This document shows, one piece after another, positions 21,646-29,895 of a stretch of DNA of 37,880 bases (positions are counted from its first letter, which is position 1; each line of letters opens with the position of its first letter). A program made the translations under genes and the position numbers. The stretch spans positions 1 through 37,880 of the forward strand of contig NZ_MEEX01000038.1 in assembly GCF_001724605.1 (NCBI RefSeq), read 5' to 3'. The notes below the pieces were generated by a model. It had not been told where the DNA came from. It did no database searches and saw nothing but the letters and a program-made list of their open reading frames with translations. This stretch comes from Phenylobacterium sp. SCN 70-31 (GTDB taxonomy: Bacteria; Pseudomonadota; Alphaproteobacteria; Caulobacterales; Caulobacteraceae).

Positions 21646-22022
21646 AGGCGGGCCGCCAGCCGCTTCGGCGCCGCCAGCGCCCAGCTCGACCGGAGCCGCG
21701 CCTCGACCAGCGCCCAGTCCACGACCTCGTCGGCGAGGCTCACCGCCACCCAACCCGACGGCCAGAGGTAGGCGGGCTTGCCGTAGGTCTGCGGGTCGGC
21801 CTCCCACAGCATCTCCTGCTCGTCGCGGCCGGTGGTCTTGACGCAGACCGCCGTCATGCCGTCGCCGTGATGGTCGTGCCGGAAGTAGGCGAACATCTTG
21901 CCCGCCACGTCGAAGGCCGGGATGCCGTGGCTGATCCGCTCGCCCGTCTCGGGCAGGGCGAGGCAAAGGTCGCGAACGCGCTGTTCGACGGCGGCGGGAT
22001 CGGCGGCGAGCATGGCGCCCAC
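21639..22022 (-). CDS. MmcQ/YjbR-family DNA-binding-fold protein
   Basis: Protein of 127 residues of the MmcQ/YjbR (CyaY-like fold) family; function unproven. I choose GTG 22022 because GGAGGG lies six bases upstream; ATG 22013 would leave a 15-base gap. Family segments: LALPETGERISHGIPAFDVAGKMFAYF (about 22-48), AVCVKTTGRDEQEMLW, and PAYLWPSGWVAVSLADEVVDWALVEARLRSSWALAAPKRL at the C-terminus. It is divergent from the METTL20-like gene, with 26 bases between starts, and convergent with the desaturase. Confidence 0.85.
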   Translation of the reverse strand: MGAMLAADPAAVEQRVRDLCLALPETGERISHGIPAFDVAGKMFAYFRHDHHGDGMTAVCVKTTGRDEQEMLWEADPQTYGKPAYLWPSGWVAVSLADEVVDWALVEARLRSSWALAAPKRLAARLP

Positions 22023-22048
22023 CCTAGGCCCTCCGCTACAGAGGCGCC

Positions 22049-22699
22049 ATGATCACCGACCGGCGGCAGTTCATCCTCGACAACACCCGGCTCCAGCGTC
22101 CGCCGCACACGCCCGAGCTGGTCCTGCATCTGGCCGACGAGGTCACGCCCATCTGGCGGCTTACCGAGGAGGCTCTGGAGGAGATCGGCCTGCCGCCGCC
22201 GTTCTGGGCCTTCGCCTGGGCGGGGGGCCAGGCTCTGGCGCGCTACGTGCTGGACCGTCCCGAGGTCGTGGGCGGCCGGGGCGTCGTCGACTTCGCCTCG
22301 GGCTCGGGGATCGTGGGCGTCGCCGCGGCGCGGGCCGGCGCCGCACGGGTCCTGGCGGCCGACATCGATCCCTTCTGCGGCGCGGCGCTGGCGCTGAACG
22401 CCGCGGCGAACGGCGTCGCCGTCGACTTCACCGACGCCGACCTGCTGGACGTCCCGCCCCCCGCCTGGGCGCAGGTCATCCTGGCGGGCGACATCTGCTA
22501 CGAGAAGCCGCTGGCCGACCGGGTGATGGCCTGGCTGGGCGCCGCCCGCGACGCCGGCGCCACGGTCCTGATCGGCGACCCCGGCCGCAGCTACTTCCCG
22601 CGCGAGGGGCTGACGAAGCTGGCCGAATACCAGGTGCCGACGACACGCGAGCTGGAGGACCTCGAGGTCAAGAAGACCGCGGTCTGGACTCTACCCTGA
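22049..22699 (+). CDS. METTL20-like protein lysine methyltransferase
   Basis: Seven-beta-strand SAM-dependent methyltransferase of 216 residues. Motif I is VVDFASGSGIVGVAAARAGA (about 79-98), followed by VLAADIDPFCGAALALNAA (acidic residue for the ribose) and ILAGDICYEKPLADRV. The late motif VLIGDPGRSYFPREGL carries the D-P-G-R sequence typical of METTL20/ETFBKMT proteins. These methylate lysines of electron transfer flavoprotein beta, and in Agrobacterium also of ribosomal protein L7/L12. Annotation pipelines often call these ribosomal L11 methyltransferases. Substrate assignment is inference from the motif set. A VOC gene follows after 37 bases. Confidence 0.75.
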   Translation: MITDRRQFILDNTRLQRPPHTPELVLHLADEVTPIWRLTEEALEEIGLPPPFWAFAWAGGQALARYVLDRPEVVGGRGVVDFASGSGIVGVAAARAGAARVLAADIDPFCGAALALNAAANGVAVDFTDADLLDVPPPAWAQVILAGDICYEKPLADRVMAWLGAARDAGATVLIGDPGRSYFPREGLTKLAEYQVPTTRELEDLEVKKTAVWTLP

Positions 22700-22715
22700 T
22701 GCGCCGCCAATTTCG

Positions 22716-22730
22716 GAACAAACAAGGAAC
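22716..22730 (-). promoter_or_regulatory. Possible third LexA-type box
   Basis: GAAC-AAACAAG-GAAC on the plus strand reads GTTCCTTGTTTGTTC on the minus strand. It lies six bases before the VOC start and overlaps its AAGGA ribosome binding site. The orientation is opposite to the gene, and one chance match per window is plausible. Confidence 0.3.
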
Positions 22731-22736
22731 TTCGAC

Positions 22737-23087
22737 ATGCGCCAGGACGGTCAGATCGACTATGTGGAGTTGCCCGGCGGCGACCTCTCCGCCAGCAAGG
22801 CCTTCTACGCCCAGGCCTTCGGCTGGGGGTTCACCGACTACGGACCGACCTACGCCGCCTTCGACCAGGGCCTGGACGGCGGCTTCGACGCCGACGGGGA
22901 CGCAGCCGCCGGCAAGCCCCTGGTGATCCTCTACGCCCACGACCTGGAGGCCATGGAGGCGAAGGTGCGCGCGGCGGGCGGCGAGATCGTGCGCCCCATC
23001 TTCAGCTTCCCCGGCGGCCGCCGCTTCCACTTCCGCGACCCGGCGGGCAACGAGCTGGCCGTGTGGAGCGAAGCGGGCGCGGCTTGA
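22737..23087 (+). CDS. VOC-family (glyoxalase/bleomycin resistance fold) protein
   Basis: Small metal-dependent VOC-superfamily protein of 116 residues; substrate unknown. The first module starts IDYVELPGGDLSASKAFYAQAFGWGF (about 7-32), the typical strand-helix opening; the second ends HFRDPAGNELAVW with the usual Glu ligand. VLYAHDLEAMEAKVRAAGG-type strand and helix link them (LVILYAHDLEAM). Start at ATG 22737 with AAGGAAC upstream. It is probably co-transcribed with the methyltransferase, unless the intervening box marks a separate promoter. Confidence 0.85.
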   Translation: MRQDGQIDYVELPGGDLSASKAFYAQAFGWGFTDYGPTYAAFDQGLDGGFDADGDAAAGKPLVILYAHDLEAMEAKVRAAGGEIVRPIFSFPGGRRFHFRDPAGNELAVWSEAGAA

Positions 23088-23136
23088 AGGTTCGCGTTCA
23101 GGATGTGAGACAAGGCCGGGGTTCTGGGGGGAAACC

Positions 23137-23488
23137 ATGCGACGGTTCTGGTTCGTGCTGGCGGGCGCATTGATGTTTGCGGGGCAGGCGGGGGGGCAGC
23201 GGCCTCGGTTCGGCGGTCTTCGCCATCGGGACGCCGCTCGATCCGACCCTTCAGAACACCGTCACCCGCGGCGTGGTGTCGGCGACCCGGATCATCGACG
23301 GCTTCAACTTCATCCAGAGCGACGTGCCGGTCACCCAGGGCAGCAGCGGCGGGCCGCTTTTGGACGAGAAGGTCGTGGTCGTGGGTATCACGCACAGTGT
23401 GATCGACCCCGCAAAAGGGTCGTCCCTCAACTTCTTCATCCCGATCGGCGACGCTCTGGACTTCCTCGGGCTGGAGGCCGCCCCATGA
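23137..23488 (+). pseudogene. Trypsin-like (HtrA-type) serine protease remnant
   Basis: An ATG at 23137 begins a good signal peptide (MRRFWFVLAGALMFAGQAG). At about 23190-23205, beside a run of seven G, the homology jumps to another frame. That frame continues GSAVFAIGTPLDPTLQNTVT, then DVPVTQGSSGGPLLDE with the nucleophile Ser motif (usually GNSGGPL), and ends FFIPIGDALDFLGLEAAP. The catalytic His and Asp and most of the N-terminal barrel are missing. The remnant thus keeps the export signal and the last third of the protease domain, out of frame. A sequencing slip could explain the frame change but not the missing part. It is best explained as a deletion pseudogene. Confidence 0.75.
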
Positions 23489-23549
23489 TGGATCGTCGCG
23501 CGCCGCGCTGGGCCTGCTAACCTCTCCGGAAGCCATACCGGAGCCCGCC

Positions 23550-25310
23550 ATGCGCCGACGTACGTTCCTGGCCGCGCTGCCCGCCGCCGCCGCAGGGCCG
23601 GCGCTCGCCGGCAGCCGGGCCGAGAACCCCGACCGCAACCGGCCCGACGTGCGGCCCGGCGACCGGATCGACGGCGCCACCTTCGCCAGCCGGTCGGCGG
23701 CGTGGGGGACCCACGGCGCGGCGGCGACGGCGCATCCGCTGGCCACGCTGGCGGCCCTCGACATGCTGCGGGCCGGCGGCTCGGCCGTGGACGCCGCCAT
23801 CGCGGCCAATGCGGTGCTGGGTTACGGCGAATCCACCGCCTGCGGAATCGGCGGCGACTGTTTCGTGCTGCTGTGGGACCCGAAGACCCGCAAGGTCGTG
23901 GGGCTCAACGGATCGGGGCGCAGCCCGCGGGGCCTGTCGCTGGAGGCGGTGCGAGCCCGGGCCACGCCCAAGGGGCTGATCCCGTCGCACGGCGCGATCT
24001 CGGTGAGCACGCCCGGCTGCGTGGACGCGTGGTGGACGTTGCACGGACGCTATGGCCGGCTGCCCTGGAAGGACCTGCTGCAACCGGCGATCCGGGCGTG
24101 CGAAGAGGGGACGCCGGTGGTCCAGAACCAGGCGTTCTATCTCGAGGCCTCGAACCGAAGCTTCTCGAAGAACCCGGCCATCGAGGAGCTGGACAATTTC
24201 CGGAAGGTCTGGGCGCCCGACGGGCGCACGCCGCGTGAAGGGGAGGTGTTCCGCAACCCCGCCCTGGGGCGCACCTACCGCCTGATCGCCGAGGGCGGCG
24301 GGCGCGCCTTCTACGAGGGCGAGATCGCCGAGACCCTCGAACGCTATTTCCGGCGCATCGGCGGCTGGATGACCCGCGCCGACCTGGCGGCCCACCGCAC
24401 CGAGTGGGTCGAGCCGCGCAGCGTCCGCTATCGCGACACCGACGTCTGGGCGCTGCCGGCCAACACCCAGGGCTATGTCACGCTCCAGATGCTGGCGATG
24501 CTGGACCGGTTCGACCTGAGGGGCATGGGCTTCCAGTCGGCCCAGGCGATCCACCACGGCGTCGAGGCCAAGCGCCTGGCCTTCGAGGATCGCGCCCGCT
24601 TCTACGCCGACCCCGCCTTCTACGAGCAGCCGATCGACTGGCTGCTCTCCGCCGACTACGCGGCCGAACGCGCGCGGCTGATCCGGCCCGACCGCATCCT
24701 GGACACGGTCTTCCCGGGCCGCGCGCCCACCCAGGGGGACACCACCTATCTCACCACCGCCGACGCCGACGGGATGATGGTGTCGATCATCCAGTCCAAC
24801 TATCGGGGCATGGGCTCGGGCCTGATGCCCGACGGCCTGGGGTTCATGCTCCAGAACCGGGGCGAGCTGTTCGCCCTGGCCGACGGGCACCCCAACGTCT
24901 ACGCGCCCGGCAAGCGGCCGTTCCAGACTATCATCCCCGGCTTCGCCACCCGCGGCGGCGAGCCCTGGCTCAGCTTCGGGGTCATGGGCGGCGGCATGCA
25001 GCCCCAGGGCCAGGCGCAGGTGATCTCGAACCTCGTGGACTTCGGACTGGGGGTGCAGGAGGCGGGGGACGCGCCCCGCTGGCACCACGACGGGGGAACC
25101 GAGCCCACCGGCGAGGACATGGGCCAGCCCGGCGTGCTCAACCTGGAGACCGGGACGCCCGAGACGACGAAGGCGGCGCTGGCGAAACTGGGCTGGACGC
25201 TGAAGCCCGCGCCGGGCGTGTACGGCGGCTATCAGGCCATCCAGCGCTGGCCGGGCCGGTGGGCGGCCGCCACCGAGATGCGGAAGGACGGCGTGGCGCT
25301 GGCCTACTGA
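23550..25310 (+). CDS. Gamma-glutamyltransferase family protein
   Basis: Ntn-hydrolase of the gamma-glutamyltranspeptidase family, exported, 586 residues. The N-terminus MRRRTFLAALPAAAAGPALAG has a twin-arginine-like start. Family motifs: AATAHPLATLAALDMLRAGGSAVDAAIAAN is split over residues 60-90, then CGIGGDCFVLLWD, LNGSGRSPRG and STPGCVDAWW. The autoprocessing site is QGDTTYLTTADADG, with a catalytic Thr (about residue 400). The small-subunit segments QSNYRGMGSGLMPDGLGFMLQNRG and SFGVMGGGMQPQGQ follow. The Thr motif is TTYLTTAD rather than the TTHYS of classical enzymes, as in the broader Ggt/acylase group. It may act on glutathione or cephalosporin-like amides; exact substrate unknown. 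Start at ATG 23550 behind CGGAG. Confidence 0.9.
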   Translation: MRRRTFLAALPAAAAGPALAGSRAENPDRNRPDVRPGDRIDGATFASRSAAWGTHGAAATAHPLATLAALDMLRAGGSAVDAAIAANAVLGYGESTACGIGGDCFVLLWDPKTRKVVGLNGSGRSPRGLSLEAVRARATPKGLIPSHGAISVSTPGCVDAWWTLHGRYGRLPWKDLLQPAIRACEEGTPVVQNQAFYLEASNRSFSKNPAIEELDNFRKVWAPDGRTPREGEVFRNPALGRTYRLIAEGGGRAFYEGEIAETLERYFRRIGGWMTRADLAAHRTEWVEPRSVRYRDTDVWALPANTQGYVTLQMLAMLDRFDLRGMGFQSAQAIHHGVEAKRLAFEDRARFYADPAFYEQPIDWLLSADYAAERARLIRPDRILDTVFPGRAPTQGDTTYLTTADADGMMVSIIQSNYRGMGSGLMPDGLGFMLQNRGELFALADGHPNVYAPGKRPFQTIIPGFATRGGEPWLSFGVMGGGMQPQGQAQVISNLVDFGLGVQEAGDAPRWHHDGGTEPTGEDMGQPGVLNLETGTPETTKAALAKLGWTLKPAPGVYGGYQAIQRWPGRWAAATEMRKDGVALAY

Positions 25311-25440
25311 TGCGACATCCGGTCGCGGCAAGACGTCCGCGGGCCACCGCTTTACCGTTCCTCAAAGCCGGACACCGTGCGATGGCCCTGGACAAAGGGC
25401 CTTCCCCGCCGCTTCGTTGAGCGCGGAGGAAAGCTCGAGC

Positions 25441-27663
25441 ATGGCCCCGTCAGGCGGCCGGCGGGGAGACGGGGCGGGCATGGCGCAGAACGGCGCAGGG
25501 GCGATGGCGGCGGCGGTGGGCGCGCACGCGCCTGCGCCCCGCCGCCCGCGCCTCTTCCGATCGGCCCAGCCACGCCGCTCGCCCCTCCTCGCGCCCGCCC
25601 TGGTGGTGGCCTATGTGGCCCTGGCCGTCGTGGCGTTCGCGTTCACCGAGAGCGAGGGCAGCGGCGGACTGGCCGTGCTGTGGCTGTGCAACGGCCTGTT
25701 GTGCGCGGCCATCCTGCTGCTTCCCCGGGGCCAGGCCATCGCCATGTGCGCGGCCGCCTGGGTGGCCGACTTCGGCTTCGGCTTCGTGCTGGGGAGCAAT
25801 TCGCTGGCCGCCTGCGCGGTGATCGCGACGACCGACGTGTTCGAGGCCCTGCTGGCCGCCTTCCTCGTCCGCCGGGTCGGCGGGGCGGCGCTGGACCTGA
25901 CCCGCGTCAAGCGACTTCGGGCGATGGTCCTTTTGGGCTTCCTGCCCGCGACGCTGATCGCCGGCACGCTGGCGACGACGGTCCTGGCGGTCGCCCTCGA
26001 CGCCCCGCCCCTGCCGCTCTGGTTCGCCTATGCCGGCGGCGACTTCCTGGGCATGTCGGTGGCCGTGCCCGCCGTGCTGCTCATCGCCCGGCATGCGCGC
26101 TACCCGGGAACGGCCAGGACCCGCCTCGTCGAACGGGCGGCTTGGTTCGCGGGGCTGGCCCTGGTCACGGCGGCGGTCTTTTCGCCCCCCGCCACGCACC
26201 CGTTCCTGTTTCTCATCTTCGCCGTGGTCCTGATGGCGACGTTCCGCCTGTCGCCGCCCCACATGGCGGGCGCACTGGTCATGGTGGCCTTTCTGGCGGC
26301 GTACCTGACCATCGAGGGCGGCGGGCCGATCGCGGCGGCCTACGCCGACGTCGGAACCCGCATGCTGGTCCTGCAGATCTATCTGGCCACCCTGGCGCTC
26401 TCGAGCCTGGTGGCCGTGGCGCTTCTCAGCGAGCGGGACCGCGCCGGCGCACGGCTCAAGCGGGTGCTGACGGTGGTGCGGACCGCTCGCCGGCGCGCCG
26501 ACGCGGCCGCCGAGGCGAAGTCGCGGTTCCTGGCCACCATGAGCCACGAGATGCGCACGCCCCTCAATGGCGTCATCGGCCATGCCCAGCTCCTGGCCGG
26601 CCGCGGCGACCTGACGCCCGACGCCCGCGCGCACGTCGGGGCCATCCAGACCAGCGGTGAGGCCCTGGCCGGCCTCGTCGACGACGTGCTCGACTTCTCG
26701 CAGATGGAGCGCGAGGGCCTCGCGCTGGTCGAGGCGCCGCTGAACGTCCGCGACCTGTTGCTGGACGCCGTCAACCTGGCGCGACCGCTGGCGACCGGCA
26801 AACCCCTGACCGTGAGCGCGGATATCGACGAGGGCTGCGGCGCCGGGCACACGGGCGACGCCCGTCGGCTGGGCCAGATCGTCCGCCACCTGATCGGCAA
26901 CGCGGTGAAGTTCACCCCCGACGGCGCGGTGGTCGTCACCGGCGAGATCGTCAGCCGCGACGACGACCACGATGTGATCCGCATCACCGTGCGCGACACC
27001 GGCATCGGCATCGATCCGGCCCTCGCCGCCAGCCTGTTCGATCCGTTCTGGCAGGCCGACGCCGGCGCGACCCGCCGTTTCGGCGGCGCCGGCCTGGGCC
27101 TTTCGGTCAGCCGGGCGCTGGCGGACCTGATGGGCGGCCGGATCGGCGTCCGCAGCCAGCTCGGCAAGGGCTCGGAGTTCTGGCTGGAGATCCCCCTGCC
27201 GCGGAGCGCCCCGGGCGCGACCGCCCCCGGCGCAGCGGCCGCGCCCCTCGCCGTGCCGGAACCCCGGGCGGGACCCGAGGCCGCCGCCTCTCCGGGCGCA
27301 TTGCGGGTCCTCATCGTCGACGACCATCCGGTGAACCGCCAGGTGGTCACCGCCTTCCTCGTCGCGTTCGGCTGCGACGTCGCCGAGTGCGAGGACGGCG
27401 CCGCGGCGGTGGCCGTGGCCGGCCGCGAGGACTTCGACCTGATCTTCATGGACATCCACATGCCGGTGATGGACGGCCTGGAGGCCAGCCGCCGCATCCG
27501 CGCGCTGGACGGCGCGCGCGCCGGAGCGCCCATTGTCGCCATGACCGCCGCGGTCAGCGACGACGATATCGCCGCCTGCCTCGCAGCCGGGATGAACGAG
27601 CATATCGGCAAGCCCATCCGCGGCGACCGCCTGGCCGAGGTGCTGTCGGCCTACGCCGCCTGA
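25441..27663 (+). CDS. MASE1 hybrid sensor histidine kinase
   Basis: Membrane sensor kinase with a fused receiver, 740 residues. I choose ATG 25441 (GGAGGA at 25425-25430); TTG 25417 is in frame. After a Pro/Arg-rich tail come eight or so helices with MASE1-type spacing (VLWLCNGLLCAAILLL; DFGFGFVLGSNSLAACAVIA; PLPLWFAYAGGDFLGM). HisKA has the H-box FLATMSHEMRTPLNGVIGH (about 367-385). The ATPase domain has the N-box LIGNAVKF, G1 DTGIGIDP and G2 GAGLGLSV. The receiver domain (about 620-735) has IVDDHPVN, phospho-Asp in FMDIHMPVMDG, Thr in AMTA and Lys in GKPI. No output domain or partner regulator is adjacent, so it is an orphan, probably feeding a phosphorelay. Confidence 0.92.
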   Translation: MAPSGGRRGDGAGMAQNGAGAMAAAVGAHAPAPRRPRLFRSAQPRRSPLLAPALVVAYVALAVVAFAFTESEGSGGLAVLWLCNGLLCAAILLLPRGQAIAMCAAAWVADFGFGFVLGSNSLAACAVIATTDVFEALLAAFLVRRVGGAALDLTRVKRLRAMVLLGFLPATLIAGTLATTVLAVALDAPPLPLWFAYAGGDFLGMSVAVPAVLLIARHARYPGTARTRLVERAAWFAGLALVTAAVFSPPATHPFLFLIFAVVLMATFRLSPPHMAGALVMVAFLAAYLTIEGGGPIAAAYADVGTRMLVLQIYLATLALSSLVAVALLSERDRAGARLKRVLTVVRTARRRADAAAEAKSRFLATMSHEMRTPLNGVIGHAQLLAGRGDLTPDARAHVGAIQTSGEALAGLVDDVLDFSQMEREGLALVEAPLNVRDLLLDAVNLARPLATGKPLTVSADIDEGCGAGHTGDARRLGQIVRHLIGNAVKFTPDGAVVVTGEIVSRDDDHDVIRITVRDTGIGIDPALAASLFDPFWQADAGATRRFGGAGLGLSVSRALADLMGGRIGVRSQLGKGSEFWLEIPLPRSAPGATAPGAAAAPLAVPEPRAGPEAAASPGALRVLIVDDHPVNRQVVTAFLVAFGCDVAECEDGAAAVAVAGREDFDLIFMDIHMPVMDGLEASRRIRALDGARAGAPIVAMTAAVSDDDIAACLAAGMNEHIGKPIRGDRLAEVLSAYAA

Positions 27664-27721
27664 GCCGCGGGTTTGACGACGCCTCCGGCCGGCGCATGAT
27701 CGGCGTCGGAGGACCCGCGCC

Positions 27722-28072
27722 ATGACCCGCGACGAGATGACCGCCATCGTGCTCGCCTTCCCCGACGCGGAGGAGGGGACCAGCTACGGGCGCCCCTCGT
27801 TCAAGGTGAACGGCAAGTTCTTCACCCGCCTGCGCCACGAGGACGACTCCCTGGTGCTGATGGACGTTCCGTTCGACGAGCGCGAGATGCTGATCGAGGC
27901 CGAGCCCGAGACGTTCCATTTCACGGCGCACTACAAGGACTATCCCAGCGTGCTGGCGCGCATGGCGACGCTGGACGCCGGATCGTTCCGCGCCTTCCTG
28001 GAGCGTCGCTTCCGCAAGATCGCGAAGAAGGCGGCGGTGAAGGCCTGGGAAGCCGGGCGCGGGGACGACTGA
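27722..28072 (+). CDS. MmcQ/YjbR-family protein, second copy
   Basis: Protein of 116 residues with the CyaY-like MmcQ/YjbR fold: VLAFPDAEEGTSYGRPSFKV (about 10-29), NGKFFTRLRHEDDSLVLMDV, EREMLIEAEPETFHFTAHY and the C-terminal FRAFLERRFRKIAKKAAVKAW. ATG 27722. It is clearly diverged from the protein at 21639-22022, so it is not a recent duplicate. Function unknown for the family. It is downstream of the histidine kinase by 58 bases, same direction, and convergent with the 74-residue gene. Confidence 0.85.
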   Translation: MTRDEMTAIVLAFPDAEEGTSYGRPSFKVNGKFFTRLRHEDDSLVLMDVPFDEREMLIEAEPETFHFTAHYKDYPSVLARMATLDAGSFRAFLERRFRKIAKKAAVKAWEAGRGDD

Positions 28073-28090
28073 TCCCGCGGATAGGACCGC

Positions 28091-28315
28091 CTAGAATTCG
28101 TCCTCGATCGCCGAGCGGAAGGTCTCGAACACCTCGGCCATGTGCTGTTCGGGCGGCTGATCGGCGGGGGGCGCCTCGGCGACCGCAGCCGCCCCCGCGG
28201 TGAGCCGGCGCACCACCGCCCCGCGCCGGACGAGCGTCAGGTCGTCGCCCTCGGACAGACCTTCGAGGAGGGCGGCGATCTTGGGTGGCAGGTCGTCGAG
28301 GTCCAGGCGGGCCAT
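28091..28315 (-). CDS. Small conserved-looking protein, 74 residues
   Basis: Acidic product starting MARLDLDDLPPKIAALLEGL, with SEGDDLTLVRRGAVVRRLTAG in the middle and EVFETFRSAIEDEF at the end. The DLTLVRRGAVVRRL stretch resembles the beta-strand core of Phd/VapB-type antitoxins, but no toxin is adjacent. I therefore leave it as unknown. It is divergent from ubiD, with 44 bases between starts. The even codon pattern and clean ends support a real gene. Confidence 0.6.
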   Translation of the reverse strand: MARLDLDDLPPKIAALLEGLSEGDDLTLVRRGAVVRRLTAGAAAVAEAPPADQPPEQHMAEVFETFRSAIEDEF

Positions 28316-28359
28316 GCCCCCATCCTAGACCCGTTCGGCGGGCGCGGGTAAACCGCCGC

Positions 28360-29886
28360 ATGGCCTATCGCTCGCTGCGCGAATTCATCTCGAAACTGGA
28401 AGCCGCCGGCGAACTGGTCCGCGTGACCGAGCCCGTCTCGACCCACCTGGAGATGACCGAGATCCAGCGGCGGCTGCTGCGCGACGGCGGGCCGGCCGTG
28501 CTGTTCGAGAACGTCGTCATGGCCGATGGCGAACGTTCGTCCATGCCCTGCCTGGTCAATCTGTTCGGAACGGTGAAGCGGGTGGCCATGGGCGTCACCC
28601 TGGAGAAGCGCGAGCGCACCACCGCCGCCGAACTGCGCGAGGTGGGCGAACTGCTGGCCTTCCTGCGACAGCCCGAGCCGCCGCGCGGGCTGAAGGACGC
28701 CATGGACATGCTGCCCCTGGCGAAGACCGTTCTGGGGATGCGCCCGCAGGTGCGCAAGAGCGGCCCGGTGCAGCAGGTGGTGCTCACGGGCGACCGGATC
28801 GACCTGACGAAATTGCCGATCCAGGGCTGCTGGCCGGGCGAGCCCGCGCCGCTCATCACCTGGCCCCTGGTGGTGACGAAAGGGCCGTCGGACTCGCGGG
28901 AGGACGACTACAACCTGGGCATCTACCGGATGCAGGTGCTGGGCAAGGACCGCACCATCATGCGCTGGCTGGCGCATCGCGGGGGCGCTCAGCACCATCG
29001 GCGCTGGAAGGCCGAGGGCAAGCGCGACCCGCTTCCCGCCTGCGCGGTCATCGGCGCCGATCCGGGCACGATCCTGGCCGCGGTGACGCCCGTCCCCGAC
29101 ACGCTGTCGGAATACCAGTTCGCCGGGCTGCTGCGCGGATCGAAGCTCGACCTCGTGCCGGCCAAGACCGTGCCCCTGATGGTTCCGGCCCAGGCCGAGA
29201 TCGTGCTGGAAGGCTACGTCCTGCTGGACGAGTACGCCGACGAGGGCCCGTACGGCGACCACACCGGCTACTACAACTCGGTCGAGCGCTTTCCCGTCTT
29301 CCAGGTGACCGCCGTCACCATGCGCAAGGACCCGATCTACCTCACCACCTTCACCGGCCGGCCGCCGGACGAGCCCTCGGTGCTGGGCGAGGCGCTGAAC
29401 GAGGTCTTCATCCCCCTGATCCGCCAGCAGTTCCCCGAGATCGTCGACTTCTGGCTGCCCCCCGAGGGCTGCAGCTACCGGATCGCCGTGGTCTCGATGA
29501 AGAAGGCGTACCCCGGCCACGCCAAACGCGTGATGATGGGCGTCTGGAGCTATCTCCGGCAGTTCATGTACACGAAGTGGGTGATCGTCGTGGACGACGA
29601 CGTCGACGCCCGCGATTGGAAGGACGTCATGTGGGCCGTCTCGACCCGCATGGACCCGGCCCGCGACATCACCGTCGTGGAGAACACGCCGATCGACTAC
29701 CTGGACTTCGCCTCTCCCGAGAGCGGCCTGGGGTCCAAGATCGGCCTCGACGCCACCGACAAGTGGCCGCCAGAGACCCATCGCGAGTGGGGCCGGAAGC
29801 TGGGCATGGACCCCGACGTCGCGGAGACGGTGACCGCGAAATGGGCCAGCCTGGGCCTGCCCGGAAGCGGCCGGCCGGTCGAATAG
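28360..29886 (+). CDS. ubiD: UbiD-family decarboxylase
   Basis: Prenylated-FMN-dependent decarboxylase, the step after UbiA in ubiquinone synthesis (3-polyprenyl-4-hydroxybenzoate to 2-polyprenylphenol). 508 residues from ATG 28360; the frame is open upstream, but that part lies opposite the divergent gene. Family features: YRSLREFISKLEAAGELVRV, NLFGTVKRVAMGV, PLVVTKGP, NLGIYRMQVLGKDR (cofactor and metal region), the catalytic ADEGPYGDHTGYY (about 290-302) with its Glu-Gly-Pro-Gly-like core, and MGVWSYLRQFMYTKWVIVVDDDVDARDWKDV near the C-terminus in pieces. UbiX is not in the window. A MAPEG gene follows after 9 bases. Confidence 0.92.
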   Translation: MAYRSLREFISKLEAAGELVRVTEPVSTHLEMTEIQRRLLRDGGPAVLFENVVMADGERSSMPCLVNLFGTVKRVAMGVTLEKRERTTAAELREVGELLAFLRQPEPPRGLKDAMDMLPLAKTVLGMRPQVRKSGPVQQVVLTGDRIDLTKLPIQGCWPGEPAPLITWPLVVTKGPSDSREDDYNLGIYRMQVLGKDRTIMRWLAHRGGAQHHRRWKAEGKRDPLPACAVIGADPGTILAAVTPVPDTLSEYQFAGLLRGSKLDLVPAKTVPLMVPAQAEIVLEGYVLLDEYADEGPYGDHTGYYNSVERFPVFQVTAVTMRKDPIYLTTFTGRPPDEPSVLGEALNEVFIPLIRQQFPEIVDFWLPPEGCSYRIAVVSMKKAYPGHAKRVMMGVWSYLRQFMYTKWVIVVDDDVDARDWKDVMWAVSTRMDPARDITVVENTPIDYLDFASPESGLGSKIGLDATDKWPPETHREWGRKLGMDPDVAETVTAKWASLGLPGSGRPVE

Positions 29887-29895
29887 GAGACCCTG

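Noticed and set aside
25450..27747. Minus-strand open frame of over 700 codons opposite the histidine kinase
   Set aside because: Antisense of a gene with intact kinase and receiver motifs; its own sequence has no domain pattern.
28091..28315. Antitoxin of a toxin-antitoxin pair
   Set aside because: A strand resembles Phd/VapB proteins, but there is no adjacent toxin-like ORF.
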